Source: Doryteuthis pealeii (lineage: Eukaryota; Mollusca; Cephalopoda; Myopsida; Loliginidae). Taken from it: a DNA stretch of 64,000 bases. Positions 22,820 through 55,095 of the stretch are shown here, in pieces. The DNA is taken from positions 67,867,665 through 67,931,664 of the forward strand of contig CM042148.1 of NCBI GenBank assembly GCA_023376005.1, read 5' to 3'. Within the stretch, counting starts at the first letter, position 1; each line of letters starts with the position of its first letter. The notes beneath the pieces were generated by a model that saw nothing but the letters and a program-made list of their open reading frames with translations, did not search any database and had not been told where the DNA came from. The position numbers and the translations under genes are program-made.

Positions 22820-23830
22820 GTGAATTAGTTATTATTCATCTTTATTGTGTACCTAAGGAACGAGCTGTTTAACAGAAATATATCTGTAATGAGAAAGGAA
22901 TAAAGACAAGACAAATATTTTGTTTATAAGGGGGTAATGTTTTATTACGGTTCGGTTCAAGTGTGGTTTGCTAAACTTTATAGCTTTAGCGGCCTTTGAG
23001 TCACATACAATATATTAAGTAACAATTAATGTACTTATCTTGTTGGGTTTTCAAGGGTGAAGTATTTTTGTTTTTAGGCTCGTTGTTGTCCATCTCGTGT
23101 TTATTCTAGTAGTCAGCGTTGGTTCTCGTCCAGTGCTGCTGCTGTTCTGGTTCTGCTCTGGACATCTGACCTGTTCTGAGTTCGGACGTCTGCCTTCGTC
23201 CGCTATTGAACTGTTCTCTTCGGCACGTTCTGCCTGTCCGAGTGCTGAACTGTTTTGGGGATTACTTTGGTTCGTTGAGATAGTTAGACCCGACCAGTTC
23301 ACGTACCTAAGTAGCAATATCTCATCTACTGAAAGTGATATCACAATATATGCGTAAGAAAGGCATGGAATTCTATTGATAGGTTATTTATCCCAGGGAA
23401 ATCTGATCTCTCTAATAAATAAAACTATATATCTTCCATTACTACTACTACTACTACTACTACTACCTTTAACACAAATCAACTAGTATATACAAAATAA
23501 TATATTCAGCAAAATGGAAGCTGCATAGGCACGATATAGTTTCACAAAGAAGAAGAAGAAGAAGAAAACCACTGGATCGTCAGCAAAAAGTAAATTATAT
23601 TGAACGCCTTTGATATGTCCCGGGAAGTAATATATCTAGTAGAAGTAGCAGAGTGGTGGGGCCACGGTAACAGAGTGGTACAATCGAGCAGGTAAGTAAT
23701 AGTACTGGTACGACGTCGTAGTTGTAGGCATTGTATCGCTACATTGCTCTGTATTTATGGCTGAGACCAGCCAATCATATTATTGTGAGTGGGGGACCCA
23801 GGTGTATGCATATTCATTACATCAGACTTT
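22820..23830 (-). other. Possible LTR-like segment
   Basis: It contains a GC-richer block (23080-23300) unlike its surroundings. On the minus strand CCATAAATACAGAG (about 23752) is TATA-like and TAATAAAACA (about 22940) is signal-like. No target duplication or protein was found. A (TAC)n run lies at 23438-23466. Confidence 0.25.
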
Positions 23831-24159
23831 AATGTACAAGAGTTAAAAAAAGAAAGTTTTATTAGAGTTAGATGATGGAAATGTCAAGCCACTGCAATTT
23901 ATGAAATATTCAAGTATAATAAACAATAAACAAAAGAAATATGTTGAGGAAGTAAAATAGATTACGCTTGTTATAAAAAAAAAGTTAATATCAAGAAGAA
24001 AAAATTCGGATCTGGATCTCCAGAAGCGTAATATTACTGTGACATAAAGACAAATATAAAAAATTAACTTTGGTTCCAAGACTTAGATAACAGAAGGTTG
24101 TTAATATTATCTCACTGAGCTGACGCTATCTCATATATACCCCCCCCCCCCCAAAAAAA

Positions 24160-24430
24160 AGGGGGACCTAGGAATCGCTAAGAACTACAGAAACATAACT
24201 CTTACTGCTATACCTGCTAAGATATATAATGCCCTTCTTCTTAATCGCATCAAACCTGAAATAGAGAAAATCTTTAGAAAAAAACCCAAAACTTATTCCA
24301 CAGAAATCGATCCACAACTTTTCAGATCCTGACTATTCGTCGTATCATAAAAGGTATTCGATCGAAAAACTCTTGAGACAACACTCTTATTTGTAGATAT
24401 CTCCAAGGCTTTTGATTCCATACACATTTT
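24160..24430 (+). pseudogene. LINE reverse transcriptase fragment
   Basis: It reads RNITLTAIPAKIYNALLLNR, then IKPEIEKIF and, after frameshifts, ILTIRRIIKGI and FVDISKAFDSIH. The last block is reverse transcriptase motif A with its catalytic Asp. Broken by frameshifts. It could belong to the same LINE type as the endonuclease tails; not shown. Confidence 0.8.
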
Positions 24431-24777
24431 TTTAAATTCCCGTTGGGTTAGAGCTTGTGTAAGATTTAAATGCTAACATTTTCTCGAGCGATTTGTAACA
24501 TACGAATTTCATCAATTATCTTCTGTTTCTCTGTGGTTTAGTGAAAGTAACCCTCCTACCGTAAATTGCCCAACAGAATGATGAACTGCACTCAATCCGA
24601 ACAAACTTCTCGACTCTACTCCACTCAAATTCTAAGCTTAACTAACTACATCAAATGTTTAACTCTATAGTTTACCGTGTGAGATTTCAAAATATCACAA
24701 AACATCAGCACTCTAGTGTATAGAATAGAATACAATTCTATATTTTACATCAAAATAATAATAAATACACATACACA

Positions 24778-24917
24778 TTTCTTTTCCCAAACTTAAGGAA
24801 AAGAAATTAAAACAAACACACAACACAATCCTTTTCCCAAACTTAAGGAAAAGAGATTAAAACGAACACACAAACACAAATCCTTTTCCCTATATTTAAG
24901 GAAAAGTGATTAAAATA
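24778..24917. repeat. About 55-60-bp tandem repeat, 3 copies
   Basis: CCTTTTCCCAAACTTAAGGA followed by AAAG-ATTAAAA and CACAAACACA, repeated three times with small changes. Confidence 0.85.
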
Positions 24918-25739
24918 AATGTTTACACAAAATCAAAATCGATTGGCTAGGTTAGTATTGCTCTCAATTACGTCCGCGCGTTTGCGCCAAAAATTAATTA
25001 CTTTTCGATCCTATCTGCTAATTATAAATAGACAGAGAAGAAATCAACAGAGAGACAGACTTCATCTCACTTTCAAACCGGACACATCCGACGACCACAA
25101 ACAAACACACGAATCCCGTCTCGCTGCCAGATAGAACAACGACCAAGAAACAGGTGTTCGAACGAACGATTCCACTGCCTCAACACAATTACTACTACTA
25201 CCATTATTCTTACCACTTCGTTCTACCTACATCAAGAATCCGTTTCAACAAGGTTGTATATACAAACTTGATTCTCATCTCTGTCCACACCTAAACGAAC
25301 TTTTCCAAACTTAACATACAAACTTTTACACTTTACATTACACATATCATATCTACACTATTCCTTTTGAACATTTTACATATTATTGCAAATTTATTCT
25401 CTGAATAAATTTATTTGTTATTTTATAATTATATGCATTTGTTTTATCATTTCTCCACACTCTCTGCCTAACTGTGTCATATTTTTATTCGTCATTTTAA
25501 TATAATTTGCGAACCTCTACGACAAGGCCTCTACAAGTGCTAACTTTTGTACTTGCAGTTAAAAATGTTGTACCTTTTTATGTTCATTTAAGAGTTCCCT
25601 TGTGTTTTTATTTTTAAATCTTTTTACTCTTTTAGAAGTATTTATTTTATTTGGTCTCCTCTTCACAATTTTCAACAATGTTAATATACTATGCTTTACA
25701 TGTAAAATGCATATTCTATTGTAATTTATTTAAAGTTCC

Positions 25740-26505
25740 TTCTAAAATAGATCATAAAAAAACAATCAACTTGAAACCGAAAATCAATAGATACTGTAAA
25801 TGCAAGAGAATTATCTCCCTTACCTTTCCCGGCTATCCTATTGCGTGGGTACAAAACACCGTTCGACACCGGCAGAAAGTCACATGTGTGTGGCGCTAGT
25901 TTTTAAAGTCTTTTAGCAGGCAGGAACCGAGGAGACAAGAAGGTTAGTGTCAGCACGAAGCTTTTCCTCCTTTTCTCAATTTTTTATTAGCTTGTATTAG
26001 AAAAACTACATAGTCCTTTGTCTTCTATTGTAGTTTCACGTTGAAGACGCAGGAGGATAAGTGACAACTCCCGTATTTTTTGTAAATAAAAGTGTCTTCA
26101 CCAGTCGATTCCTTGCCTGGGTGTTGCCGTCACAGATACCTTCATACAAAATGGCAATAACGCTGGAATAACAACACCCACAATAAACTCTTCCTAATCA
26201 AACCCACTTTGTGAAGCTGAAGAACCAGCTTTAAGAAAGTCTAGAAAGGAACAAGTCATTATGTTCCGATTACGCATTGGTCACACAAAACTAACACACT
26301 TCTATATACTCAAACAAGAACAACAACCACAATGTGGAACATGCCAAACACCTTTGACTGTTAAACACTTATTCATGGAAAGCAAGTTTTTTGTTCACAT
26401 TAGAAACCGTTATTTTAATGCAAACAATATGAAAGATCTATTTGAAAATGTCAACATTGAGGACATTCTGTCCTTTTTGAGGGAAATAAAATTATATCAT
26501 TGAAT
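25740..26505 (+). pseudogene. LINE C-terminal region, interrupted by a solo LTR
   Basis: The left part (to 25794) reads NLKPKINRY. The right part resumes at 26135 and at 26261-26503 reads MFRLRIGHTKLTHFYILKQE, CGTCQTPLTVKHLFME and DILSFLREIKLYH. The RLRIGHT..LTH and Cys-Cys-His block is common at the end of RNase-H-bearing non-LTR elements. A second copy lies at 38075-38545 on the minus strand. The reading frame is broken. Confidence 0.78.
25795..26134 (+). mobile_element. Solo LTR, 340 bp, in a LINE, with 5-bp target duplication
   Basis: Starts TGTAAATGCAAG, ends GCCGTCACA, flanked by GATAC at 25790-25794 and 26135-26139. Removing it brings the LINE halves together as in the intact copy at 38440. 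AAATAAAAG near 26081 is a likely polyadenylation signal and gives the plus orientation. Confidence 0.87.
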
Positions 26506-26864
26506 ATAGACATGAACTTAATCAATGCCATACAACATGATCCCCAATGGTGCTAAGACATTGTTAAAACCAATTACTAAAAAGTATAAATATAAATACA
26601 CAGATTCTTGTCATTAACGATCATAATCACAAAATACATGCGTACAATCGGCTGCAATTAATCAATATCTCGATTAATTCAGTGGATTTAACCCTGGAGA
26701 TCCTTATGGTGAAACTCGAGTAGGTTATTCCTGTGTATACCATTATAATAATATATATATATATATATGAGTTAAGGTAGTGTGGACATGATGTCAACAC
26801 CTGGTTACTGACAGTTTCTCGCCAATGCAATCTTGGTCTGAAAATCCGATAGGCGAGATGTGTG

Positions 26865-27342
26865 TATTAAAAACAGTTTATATCGCCTTCGCATTCTGTG
26901 GGCGACGATAGCCGAGCGGTTAAGTTGTCCATCTGATGCTGAATCGATTGGAGTTCTATCCCGGCTGTAGGTAGCTCACAAAATGTCTAGCCACACTGAA
27001 GAGACTTGATAAGTCGAAACACGTGTCTGTGGATGACTGTATATGCTACCCATCCCCCTGGGGTTGAGCACTTTGGAGGGGATTTCGCTGATGACCACCA
27101 ACTAAAGCGTAAACGCAACACTCTCCTATAAATGGGATGGAGCACTCTATGGCAGCCCTTACATACATACAGATGTTTGTATTAAAAAAGTTAAAATCCC
27201 CTTCGCATTCTGTGGCTGACGATAGCCGAGCGATTAAGCTGTCCGGCTGATGCTGAATCGATCTATCCCGGCTGTAGGTAGCTCCAAAATGTCTAGCCAC
27301 ACTGAAGAGACTTGATAAGTCGAAACAAGTGTCTGTGGATGG

Positions 27343-27345
<3 letters not shown>
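26865..27345 (+). mobile_element. SINE-D, two tandem copies
   Basis: Heads at 26901 and 27217 read GACGATAGCCGAGCG, a class II (Ser/Leu-like) tRNA A box, followed by a CTATCCCGGCTG B-box-like block and TGTCTAGCCACACTGAAGAG. The first copy includes about 110 bp of extra 3' body; the second ends in (TA)n at 27343. Confidence 0.8.
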
Positions 27346-27389
<44 letters not shown>

Positions 27390-27391
27390 AA

Positions 27392-27572
27392 AAGTAAAGT
27401 CGTCACACGCGCTAGACCAAGGAGATTGTTTTTAGCGTTTCACCACACCTACCATCAGCTCCTTACTTTACTGCACAGATCCCTGTGGTACTCATACGCT
27501 GAGTTGGCGAGGACCGGTATCGAACTAGGAACCTTGTGGTTTCTAGCCGAACGCTCTACCGACTGAGCCAAT
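27392..27572 (-). mobile_element. SINE-A, partial
   Basis: Minus-strand copy with the tRNA head CTCAGTCGGTAGAGCGTTCG, lacking the last part of the body. Flanked by (TA)n. Confidence 0.8.
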
Positions 27573-27739
27573 TATATGCAATTTTATTTTTGGTAACATT
27601 GTCATCATCATACACAGTGTTTATTATATGGTCTCAAAACGGTCACAAGATTCGTCATATTCAAGAAAAGATTATCCACTGGTTGTTTCAACGCACATCA
27701 AGCCGTATGGGTTCATTTTGCCCAGTAGCAGATTGACCC

Positions 27740-28210
27740 CCCCCCCTCTACCTGATCATAAGTCTGTGACGGAGAACGAGAAAGGAAAAAGAGCAAGACA
27801 TTGTCTTGCCTGCCGGGATCGAACTTGCGTCCTCTCGCAAACAAATGCGTTTTGGGCACTGGACGGACGCGAGGTTCGACTAATGTGCCCGGATGTTTGG
27901 CTAATATGCCCATAAAATAACAAGTGAGTCGAGCGCTGGGCAGTCAGCAGCAGCAGAAGCAGTCGACGACGAAGCGCTTTTCAGTAAATAAATGGATTTT
28001 AGTCGAACAGAAACAAAACTAAATAGGAAATGTGATTTTTAACTGCTAAAGATTATTTCGACTACGACGACGGATTTTCCAGCTGCTAGACGAAGAATGT
28101 GTTGACCAACAGAGGGTCTGGCTTGTGAGAAGACGGAGAACTCGCTTGTTTTTGGTTCCCCCTCGACGGGAGCTTGTTGATTCGAAGGTCTATTTCGCCC
28201 CATATATCCC
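27740..28210 (-). mobile_element. Dispersed repeat E, inverted copy
   Basis: Reverse complement of 19430-19790 in two blocks: the tRNA-like segment (27780-27880) and the CAACAAGCTCCCGTCGAGGG block (28090-28190), with about 190 bp in between that differ. Confidence 0.6.
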
Positions 28211-29500
28211 CCATCTATAAAGTCATAATAAGAATCTTATCGTACTACTAGTTCCCGCAACTTATTTTATAACCCGTCGGTCCTCCCGCGAGCTGAAGGG
28301 CTCACAGAATCTCCGAAATTGGCCGTCAAGATCGGATTTTCTGCATCAACCAAGGATTGCAGGGTCTCTATATTTGCGGGAAGTCTAGCCGAATGCCCCA
28401 CGTTGTGCTAAGATCTCAAACGACTAGAAATCTGCTATAGAAACTGATTTCCGAGATTAATGGCGGCCGATTGGTCATATGAAAAAAAAGAATAACGAAT
28501 CTTTTCTTTTTAAAAAAATCAACAACATTTATATTCGAAAATATAAGAATACAAATAATTACTTCTCAAGGTTGGTGGGAGTGATGTGCCCGTAATTAAA
28601 TACTTCTGGTCTTCTGCAAAGTATTGTGCAAAACAGTTCGTAAGTTGACTAAGTTTTCAAAATGGTCTTAGCTGAAGTCAGTTACTCTCGGCTCTCCGTA
28701 TTGCGTTAATCTTGTCAGCTAGCCCGATTCTCAAGCGATCACAACTTCATCTGCCCGTTTGGCCTCATCTGCCTATTCGACCTCTTCTGCTCCTCAAGCC
28801 AAAAACGTCTGAGTTAAATAATACTCCGACCGGAACAATTTATTTCCGGTCGGCATGAAAACATCGGGAATTTTCTGCTCCACCCACCCAAGAAGGGTAA
28901 CCGCCTTCCTCTTGTTCAACGAGCCAATCAAATTTACTTCCGCTCACCAATCTGGGTACCATCTCTTCCGGCCACTTGAATGTGTTTTTTAAATACATTC
29001 GACCCTTTTTTTAATGTCGATTTCCGACAAGAGTTTATCTACATTCTCCAGCCATAGGGAAACATAAAAACAATAGATTCTCTTTAATCCTGGTTTCTTC
29101 ATGTTCCGGTAATCTATAAAACAAGATTTATCTTTTCCCCGCGACTAAAAGTCTGGATACATCAAGACTCGTCTAAGAACGGCTTCCCTCACTTCTGGCC
29201 GACCTACTTGAGATTTTACTACCGGCCACTATCGCCTCGACCTGTTTGGATCTACGGCTGAGGTCGGCCAGCGAGTATATTTCCGTTTATTAATTCTTTC
29301 TTTCTTCTAATTTCAAAACCTAGATCAGGTCATATTTCGATCGCGGCCCTGTAATTCTGACCCAAACAATCGGAAGATTTTAACTTCCGATTTTTCTTTC
29401 TTTCTTTTTCTATCTTCCAAACCTGAATCAGGTCACAATTTCAATCACTGTTGTCATTAAATGTTGTTGGATTATTTGGTGGTATATAAGCCGTGTTGCA
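28210..29500. other. No gene recognised; higher-GC stretch
   Basis: Less AT-rich than the surroundings and without open frames. Bounded by repeat E and repeat F, so it may be the inside of one large non-coding element. Confidence 0.35.
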
Positions 29501-29770
29501 ATCTACCACTTAAATTTATAGACTAAGCAAGGTCACATGGTTTAGACCTCGGCCAAACAACAGCCCGAATACGTGGTTGGTTAACTACTTAATCGGCTGA
29601 TATTGACAGACGTCCATTTGCACTCATTGACGAAGGACCTGCAAGACTGAGGAGCACTAAAGAGCAACCAAAGGATTCTTCACTAAGGATCGCGCTCTAC
29701 TTAACACAAAGGATCTCCGCTGGACAAGCGCTCTTGCTTGAAGCTTAAAGGATGGCAACAAAAATCGTGA
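29500..29770 (+). mobile_element. Dispersed repeat F
   Basis: It contains TAGACTAAGCAAGGTCACAT and ATTGACGAAGGACCTGCAAG. A second copy at 32325-32710 has an internal partial duplication. Confidence 0.7.
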
Positions 29771-30139
29771 CAAATGTTATCGGAAAAAATTATAGCTGAA
29801 TTATCTCCCCTGGCGTCAGGGGGCGATTTACCAATATACGTTGTCACCAGCACCCTATACTTTGTCACCAGCGAGTAGAATATTATTCTAGCGCTACCTT
29901 ACCTTCAACCTCAGCAAGTTAAGACTGGCCAGCAAATGCCACAAATTTGCAACCTTTTTTGTACCCTTTGAATATATGTTTCTTTATTTTCAACTGTTGT
30001 TATCGTCTTCTTTTATCCGAAATTACTTGCTTATCACCGGGGAAATCTAAGAGTCTTTTAATGTTTCAAAACATTAACTGAAAAAAAAAAGAATAAATAA
30101 AAAAAAAAGAAACAGCCAGAGAAACCTTCATATAATTAT

Positions 30140-30145
30140 TTTAAT
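30140..30145 (-). promoter_or_regulatory. Possible polyadenylation signal, gene A
   Basis: ATTAAA on the minus strand about 140 nt after the stop codon. No AATAAA was seen nearer. The 3' untranslated stretch also contains five CTG/CAG triplets at about 30260-30276. Confidence 0.3.
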
Positions 30146-30285
30146 TGTCAAACATAATTAAATTAAATTAACGCAAGGCTAGAAAATACATTTCGGAGAA
30201 TATTCTGTTGCGTTATTACATAGTAATACATGTTTGCTACAGAACGTCATCCATTAAAACTGCTGCTGCTGCTGCTATTTGTCAT

Positions 30286-50912
<20,627 letters not shown>

Positions 50913-50958
50913 CTTCACTGTTCAATACAAATGCTTAAATGACAATGTGATGTTTACA

Positions 50959-50966
50959 CTTATATA
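50959..50966 (-). promoter_or_regulatory. TATA box, gene A
   Basis: TATATAAG on the minus strand, about 50 bp before the ATG. A start site about 30 bp downstream would leave a 5' leader of roughly 20 nt. The position fits; transcription is not shown. Confidence 0.5.
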
Positions 50967-51466
50967 ATAAAATATTCGTCATCACAAATAAACACTTGCA
51001 TTTACACACACACACACACACATAACTACACTCGTATGTGAACAAATAGCGAACCATGTACGTAAGAAAAAAAAACATATCGCATGGGAAGTAGACAGCA
51101 ATGACGATAGACTTGTAAAATTATCTCCAATCCCATCTGCCATTTCCTACATGAAATCGCCGTTTCTAAATCTTTCTTCGACGCCGTGGGTCTCTGATGA
51201 TTATCCGGTAGAAAGTTAAGGGCATAGAATTTTAGTCGGTAGTACTTAATGCAAAAATAGATATAAAAAAAAAATTCTTGAAAACAGTGTCTGCTAACCC
51301 TTTCTTCTAATCTCTCTTTGGTTTGTTGTCCGATGTCAACCAGATGTTCTTTAAAAATAAAAATAAAATTTAATCAATTTAATGCAAATAATGCAAATGA
51401 CGGAGAGTAGTGTAGTTTAGTGTAGGGGGTTAAATGGCTAAAGAGGAAACGTCAAGTATAAAGTAT

Positions 51467-51755
51467 ATATATTTACTAACCCCTCCGCACGAGCAGGATG
51501 TGACACAAGGTCAATTTATTAAGCGGGGTTTAACAGGTTTGAAGTCAGAGTTTTCCTTCTCCTAGAGTAGTTACCTAGCTATAGGTTAAAGAACGCAGTC
51601 TGCCCTGCTATTTGCCCATAGCTGGAGGGAGAATTGGATTCATACCTTTCCCAAGGTTATTAGCGCCATGTGAAATGCAAACAGCTTCGCCCAGGAACTG
51701 AACTCGGGTCGACGAGTCCATTTCCTACGACTCTAACCATTAGTCCATGCGCCTC
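51467..51755 (-). mobile_element. SINE-B, full length
   Basis: Minus-strand copy with GCGCATGGACTAATGGTTAG head and GCACGAGCAGG tail in reverse. Confidence 0.83.
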
Positions 51756-51775
51756 CATTCAACTATAAAGTATAA

Positions 51776-51855
51776 ACTAAGAGTGAAAAGGGGATAGACT
51801 TCCTTGCTGTCGGGCTGATACCAATAATAGGCCACTCCGCCGACTTTACTTTTAC
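51776..51855 (+). mobile_element. SINE-A 3' end
   Basis: AGTGAAAAGGGGATAGACTT to CGACTTTACTTTTACTTATA. Confidence 0.7.
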
Positions 51856-51906
51856 TTATATTGTTAAGATGTCATTTTGCTCGACAGGAATAATGTAACT
51901 GAATAT

Positions 51907-53340
51907 TTTTAACGAGTATATTTCGAACATTCTTAAACCCGGAAATGGGAGTTCAAAATTCGAAAATAAAGAGTAAAACATTTGCAACGAAATTATAATA
52001 TCAATATCAAGTGTGTTTTTAATAAATTTTTATTGATTTCTACTTGTAAATAAAATGAAATAAAATAAAAAAGTAGTGTAGTTTAGCGTAGGCGGTTAAA
52101 TGACTAAAGAGGAAACGACAAGTTTTTTTCTAAAGTATAAAATTAAAATAATTAAAGGAATAAAACATTTTGGACCATATTACCTTTTTGATCTCGATTA
52201 AGAAAGGGCATGTTTTTCATTTACACCGTCAATATCCGGTTTGTTAGGGGTTAGGGTTAGGGGTTAGGGTTAGGGGTTAGGGGTTATTTTTATAATTGAA
52301 AAGAAAATCTAAAAATCGTCTGTTAAAACAACCGGATATTGACGGTGTAAATGAAAAACATGTCCTTTCTTAATCGAGATCAAAAAGGGGTCATATAGTC
52401 CAACATTTTATATCTAATTGATAAAATAAAAAATAAAATGTTAAAATTTATAAAAGATTCATTCAATAAGATTTTCTGAAAGTTTACAGAATGTTTTATG
52501 GCAAGATGACAAACTTTTCAAGGTTTTGTAAAATAAATAGAAATAAAATAAAAAGTCACAAATTTTTGACTATTAAAACAAAAATCTATTTTCTACAAAT
52601 TAAATGGTAAATTATATTGTGATTTAATTTCCAACTTTTCTGAAATTAAATCTAATATTATTCTATCAAATAATTCTTTTCTTCATAAATATTACAATTA
52701 AATTTTTTAATAGTTTCACTATTAATAATAATAAAAAAATATTCAATTATCAGAAATTATTAATAAATGAATCTTTAAATCTTAAAATAAAGAATTTAAA
52801 AAATTAAAATCTTTAAAAATAGGAATTATATATTATTATATTACAAACACAAATAATCACGCTTGTTTGTTGTTTGTATCAAATTAATTATCAAATAAGT
52901 GCCTGAATTTTATTTTACTTAAGAAAAACTAAATAAACCAAGATGTTACCAATTAAATCAATAAATTAGAATACAAAAATTTGCATTTATAAAAATCCAG
53001 ACATACAAAGTGTTTTTTAAAAGAAATACGCCATTTGTAATCTATGAATACCCAAAGGGGCTAAAATCTCCCTTCTCGGTTTATAAATAACCCTTTCATG
53101 TCAAGTATTTTTTAAAAGTATAAACTAAGCACGGATTAAATGTTTGTAACTGAATATTCTAGAAACAATTTACTATTTTAACGAGTATATTTCGAACATT
53201 CTTAAACCCGGAAATGGGAGTTCGAAATTCGAAAATAAAGAGTAGAACATTTGTTACGATATGATAATATCAATATCAAGTGTTTTTTTTTATATATATA
53301 AATTTCTATTGATTCCTACTCGTAAATAAAATAATTTACT
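51907..53340. repeat. Direct repeats split by AT-rich DNA and a MITE
   Basis: GAGTATATTTCGAACATTCT to about 160 bp beyond occurs at 51916 and 53180. GTAGTGTAGTTTAG and GGTTAAATG-CTAAAGAGGAA occurs at 51407 and 52073. This suggests a local segmental duplication. 52410-53100 holds no other feature. Confidence 0.65.
52172..52401. mobile_element. MITE T2, simple copy, perfect 8-bp target duplication
   Basis: AACATTTT lies at 52164-52171 and 52402-52409. Ends GGACCATATTACC and ATATAGTCC, long terminal inverted repeats, and an internal TTAGGG-like run at 52235-52287 in place of unique sequence. Confidence 0.85.
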
Positions 53341-53604
53341 TAAAATCGGCGGTATATTTATGAATTTAATCTCCCCTGCTTGACCAAAGAACAAATCAGG
53401 GCCAGTGTCCAGTTTCAAGGTTTCCCCAAAGGGAAAAATAAGCAGATATGAAAATTTATGTAACTACTCGTGAATACACACGAGGAATCCCGCACTAAAC
53501 CATACCTTGAATCTCATTTAGATAACAGGATGATGAATAAATTACGGATTTTCGGGGGAGATTGTGGCCAAAACCAATCATATTATTGTTTTAAAAAAAA
53601 AAAA

Positions 53605-53661
53605 CAAGACAGAAACACAGACACACACACACACACACACACAGACACAGACACAGACACA

Positions 53662-53735
<74 letters not shown>
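53605..53735. repeat. (CA)n(TA)n microsatellite
   Basis: CA and GACACA runs to 53664, then TA to 53735, directly 5' of the Penelope-like fragment. Confidence 0.95.
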
Positions 53736-53737
<2 letters not shown>

Positions 53738-53738
53738 A

Positions 53739-54037
53739 ATATATACAAAACTTACACCATTTATCGTTTAACTTGCTCTAAATGCCTTAATTTCTATATA
53801 GGAAGTACAGTCAGACCCCTCCACATTAGAATCAAAGAACACATCCACACACGTGCATCCACATTCCATAAACATTTAATCAAATGCAAAAATAAGGACA
53901 ATAGTTTTTCCGTTAATATAGAGACAATAATACGCAACATTGGTAATCTCAGAATTAGAGAAAGTTTATTAATAGCTAAATTAGGTCCTAGTATAAACAA
54001 TGGGTTAGAATTAAACACCGAATATATAATTCATTAA
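53739..54037 (+). pseudogene. Penelope-like element fragment: GIY-YIG endonuclease
   Basis: The frame ending at 54037 reads YRLTCSKCLNFYIGSTVRPL, then RIKEHIHTRAS, LRIRESLLIAKLGP and SINN. YRL-x-C-x2-C-x4-YIG with the following R-x3-H and E-x-L-x-I-x3-P matches the C-terminal GIY-YIG domain of Penelope-like retroelements. The reverse transcriptase is missing; the 5' side is a microsatellite. The 3' sequence (54120-54300) includes CTGATGATGAAGTTTCTTTG and GAAAT, then (TA)n at 54390. Confidence 0.8.
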
Positions 54038-54387
54038 AATACACATTCTTATATACACATATATATATATACAAAACAAATAAGTAAAAATAAATAAATA
54101 CATAAATAAATAAATAGATAAAAAGAATGAAATTGAAATTGATTGAACAACGGCTATCTCGACCCTTCCACATGTCGTTATAAAAAAACCCCACGAGACG
54201 CGTGTTTATAACGCCAAAACAAAAATGACACAAGACCGCGTCCATTTCAGAAAAGTCTCTGATGATGAAGTTTCTTTGAAATCGATAAGACTGAACATTA
54301 TTTTGTTTTATACGCATTGTAATTGCTTTCTTAACATAAATAAATATTAATATACTTAACAATGCTTCAAGGCAAATTATCAAATAC

Positions 54388-54425
<38 letters not shown>

Positions 54426-54529
54426 ATATAAAATTTTGCGTATGCTTCTAAATTATTTAGTTAAGAATTAATGGCAAAATGAATGAATGAATGAAATAAA
54501 AATGAATGAGATGAGTGGAATAAATGAAA

Positions 54530-55095
54530 AATCCTTTCCCGTGGTCAGAATAACAATGGTCCAGCGTATTTTTTAGTGATGAAATTAAATTTAATGTATA
54601 TGTTTCTGATGAAAAAAAAAAAGTATATAAGAAGATGAAATGGCAAAGAATTGAGTTCAAAGTGCATCAAATGGACATTCAAGTTTGGTGGAGGCAGGAT
54701 TATGGTTTTCGGCATGTTTTCAAGTCTGGGTACGTTTCCTCTTGTACGTTTACATAATAGAGTTAATTCTGCTATGTACACGAATTTTTTGAAAGAACAT
54801 GTGTACCGATATTACGAAATTCTTGGTGTGAAAATCCTGTATTCGTGCAGGATAATGCTCCCTGTCATAAGGGAAAGCATTTTATTGCTTACTTGAATGA
54901 CCAAGGAATAAATGATTGACCAACTCAAAGTCCTGATATGAATTCCATGGAAGACTTTAGGACAAATTATCATGGCTAGGAATCCATAAAATATTGAAGA
55001 TCTATGGGGAAAATTACAGGAGGTATCGGACAAATTTACAGATGACGAATGTCGAAATTTAATAAAATCCTGTGATCACGATGTGCTGTAATGAT
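54530..55095 (+). pseudogene. Tc1-type transposase pseudogene, C-terminal half
   Basis: Three frames together give WSSVFFSDEIKF (first catalytic D), GGGRIMVFGMFSSLG, FVQDNAPCHKGKHF (second D), TQSPDMNSMED (third acidic residue) and NIEDLWGKL, ending CRNLIKSCDH. It has at least two frameshifts, a stop where a Trp is usual (before PTQSPD) and a partly duplicated ED-LWG region. The family is clear; the copy is dead. Its last about 60 bp pass without break into the satellite. Confidence 0.88.

Noticed and set aside
52235..52287. Chromosome end (telomere)
   Set aside because: The TTAGGG-like tracts are short, degenerate and enclosed by MITE inverted repeats.
53470..53740. N-terminal part of the frame that holds the GIY-YIG fragment
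   Set aside because: It is translated CA/TA microsatellite; only the part from about 53739 resembles a protein family.
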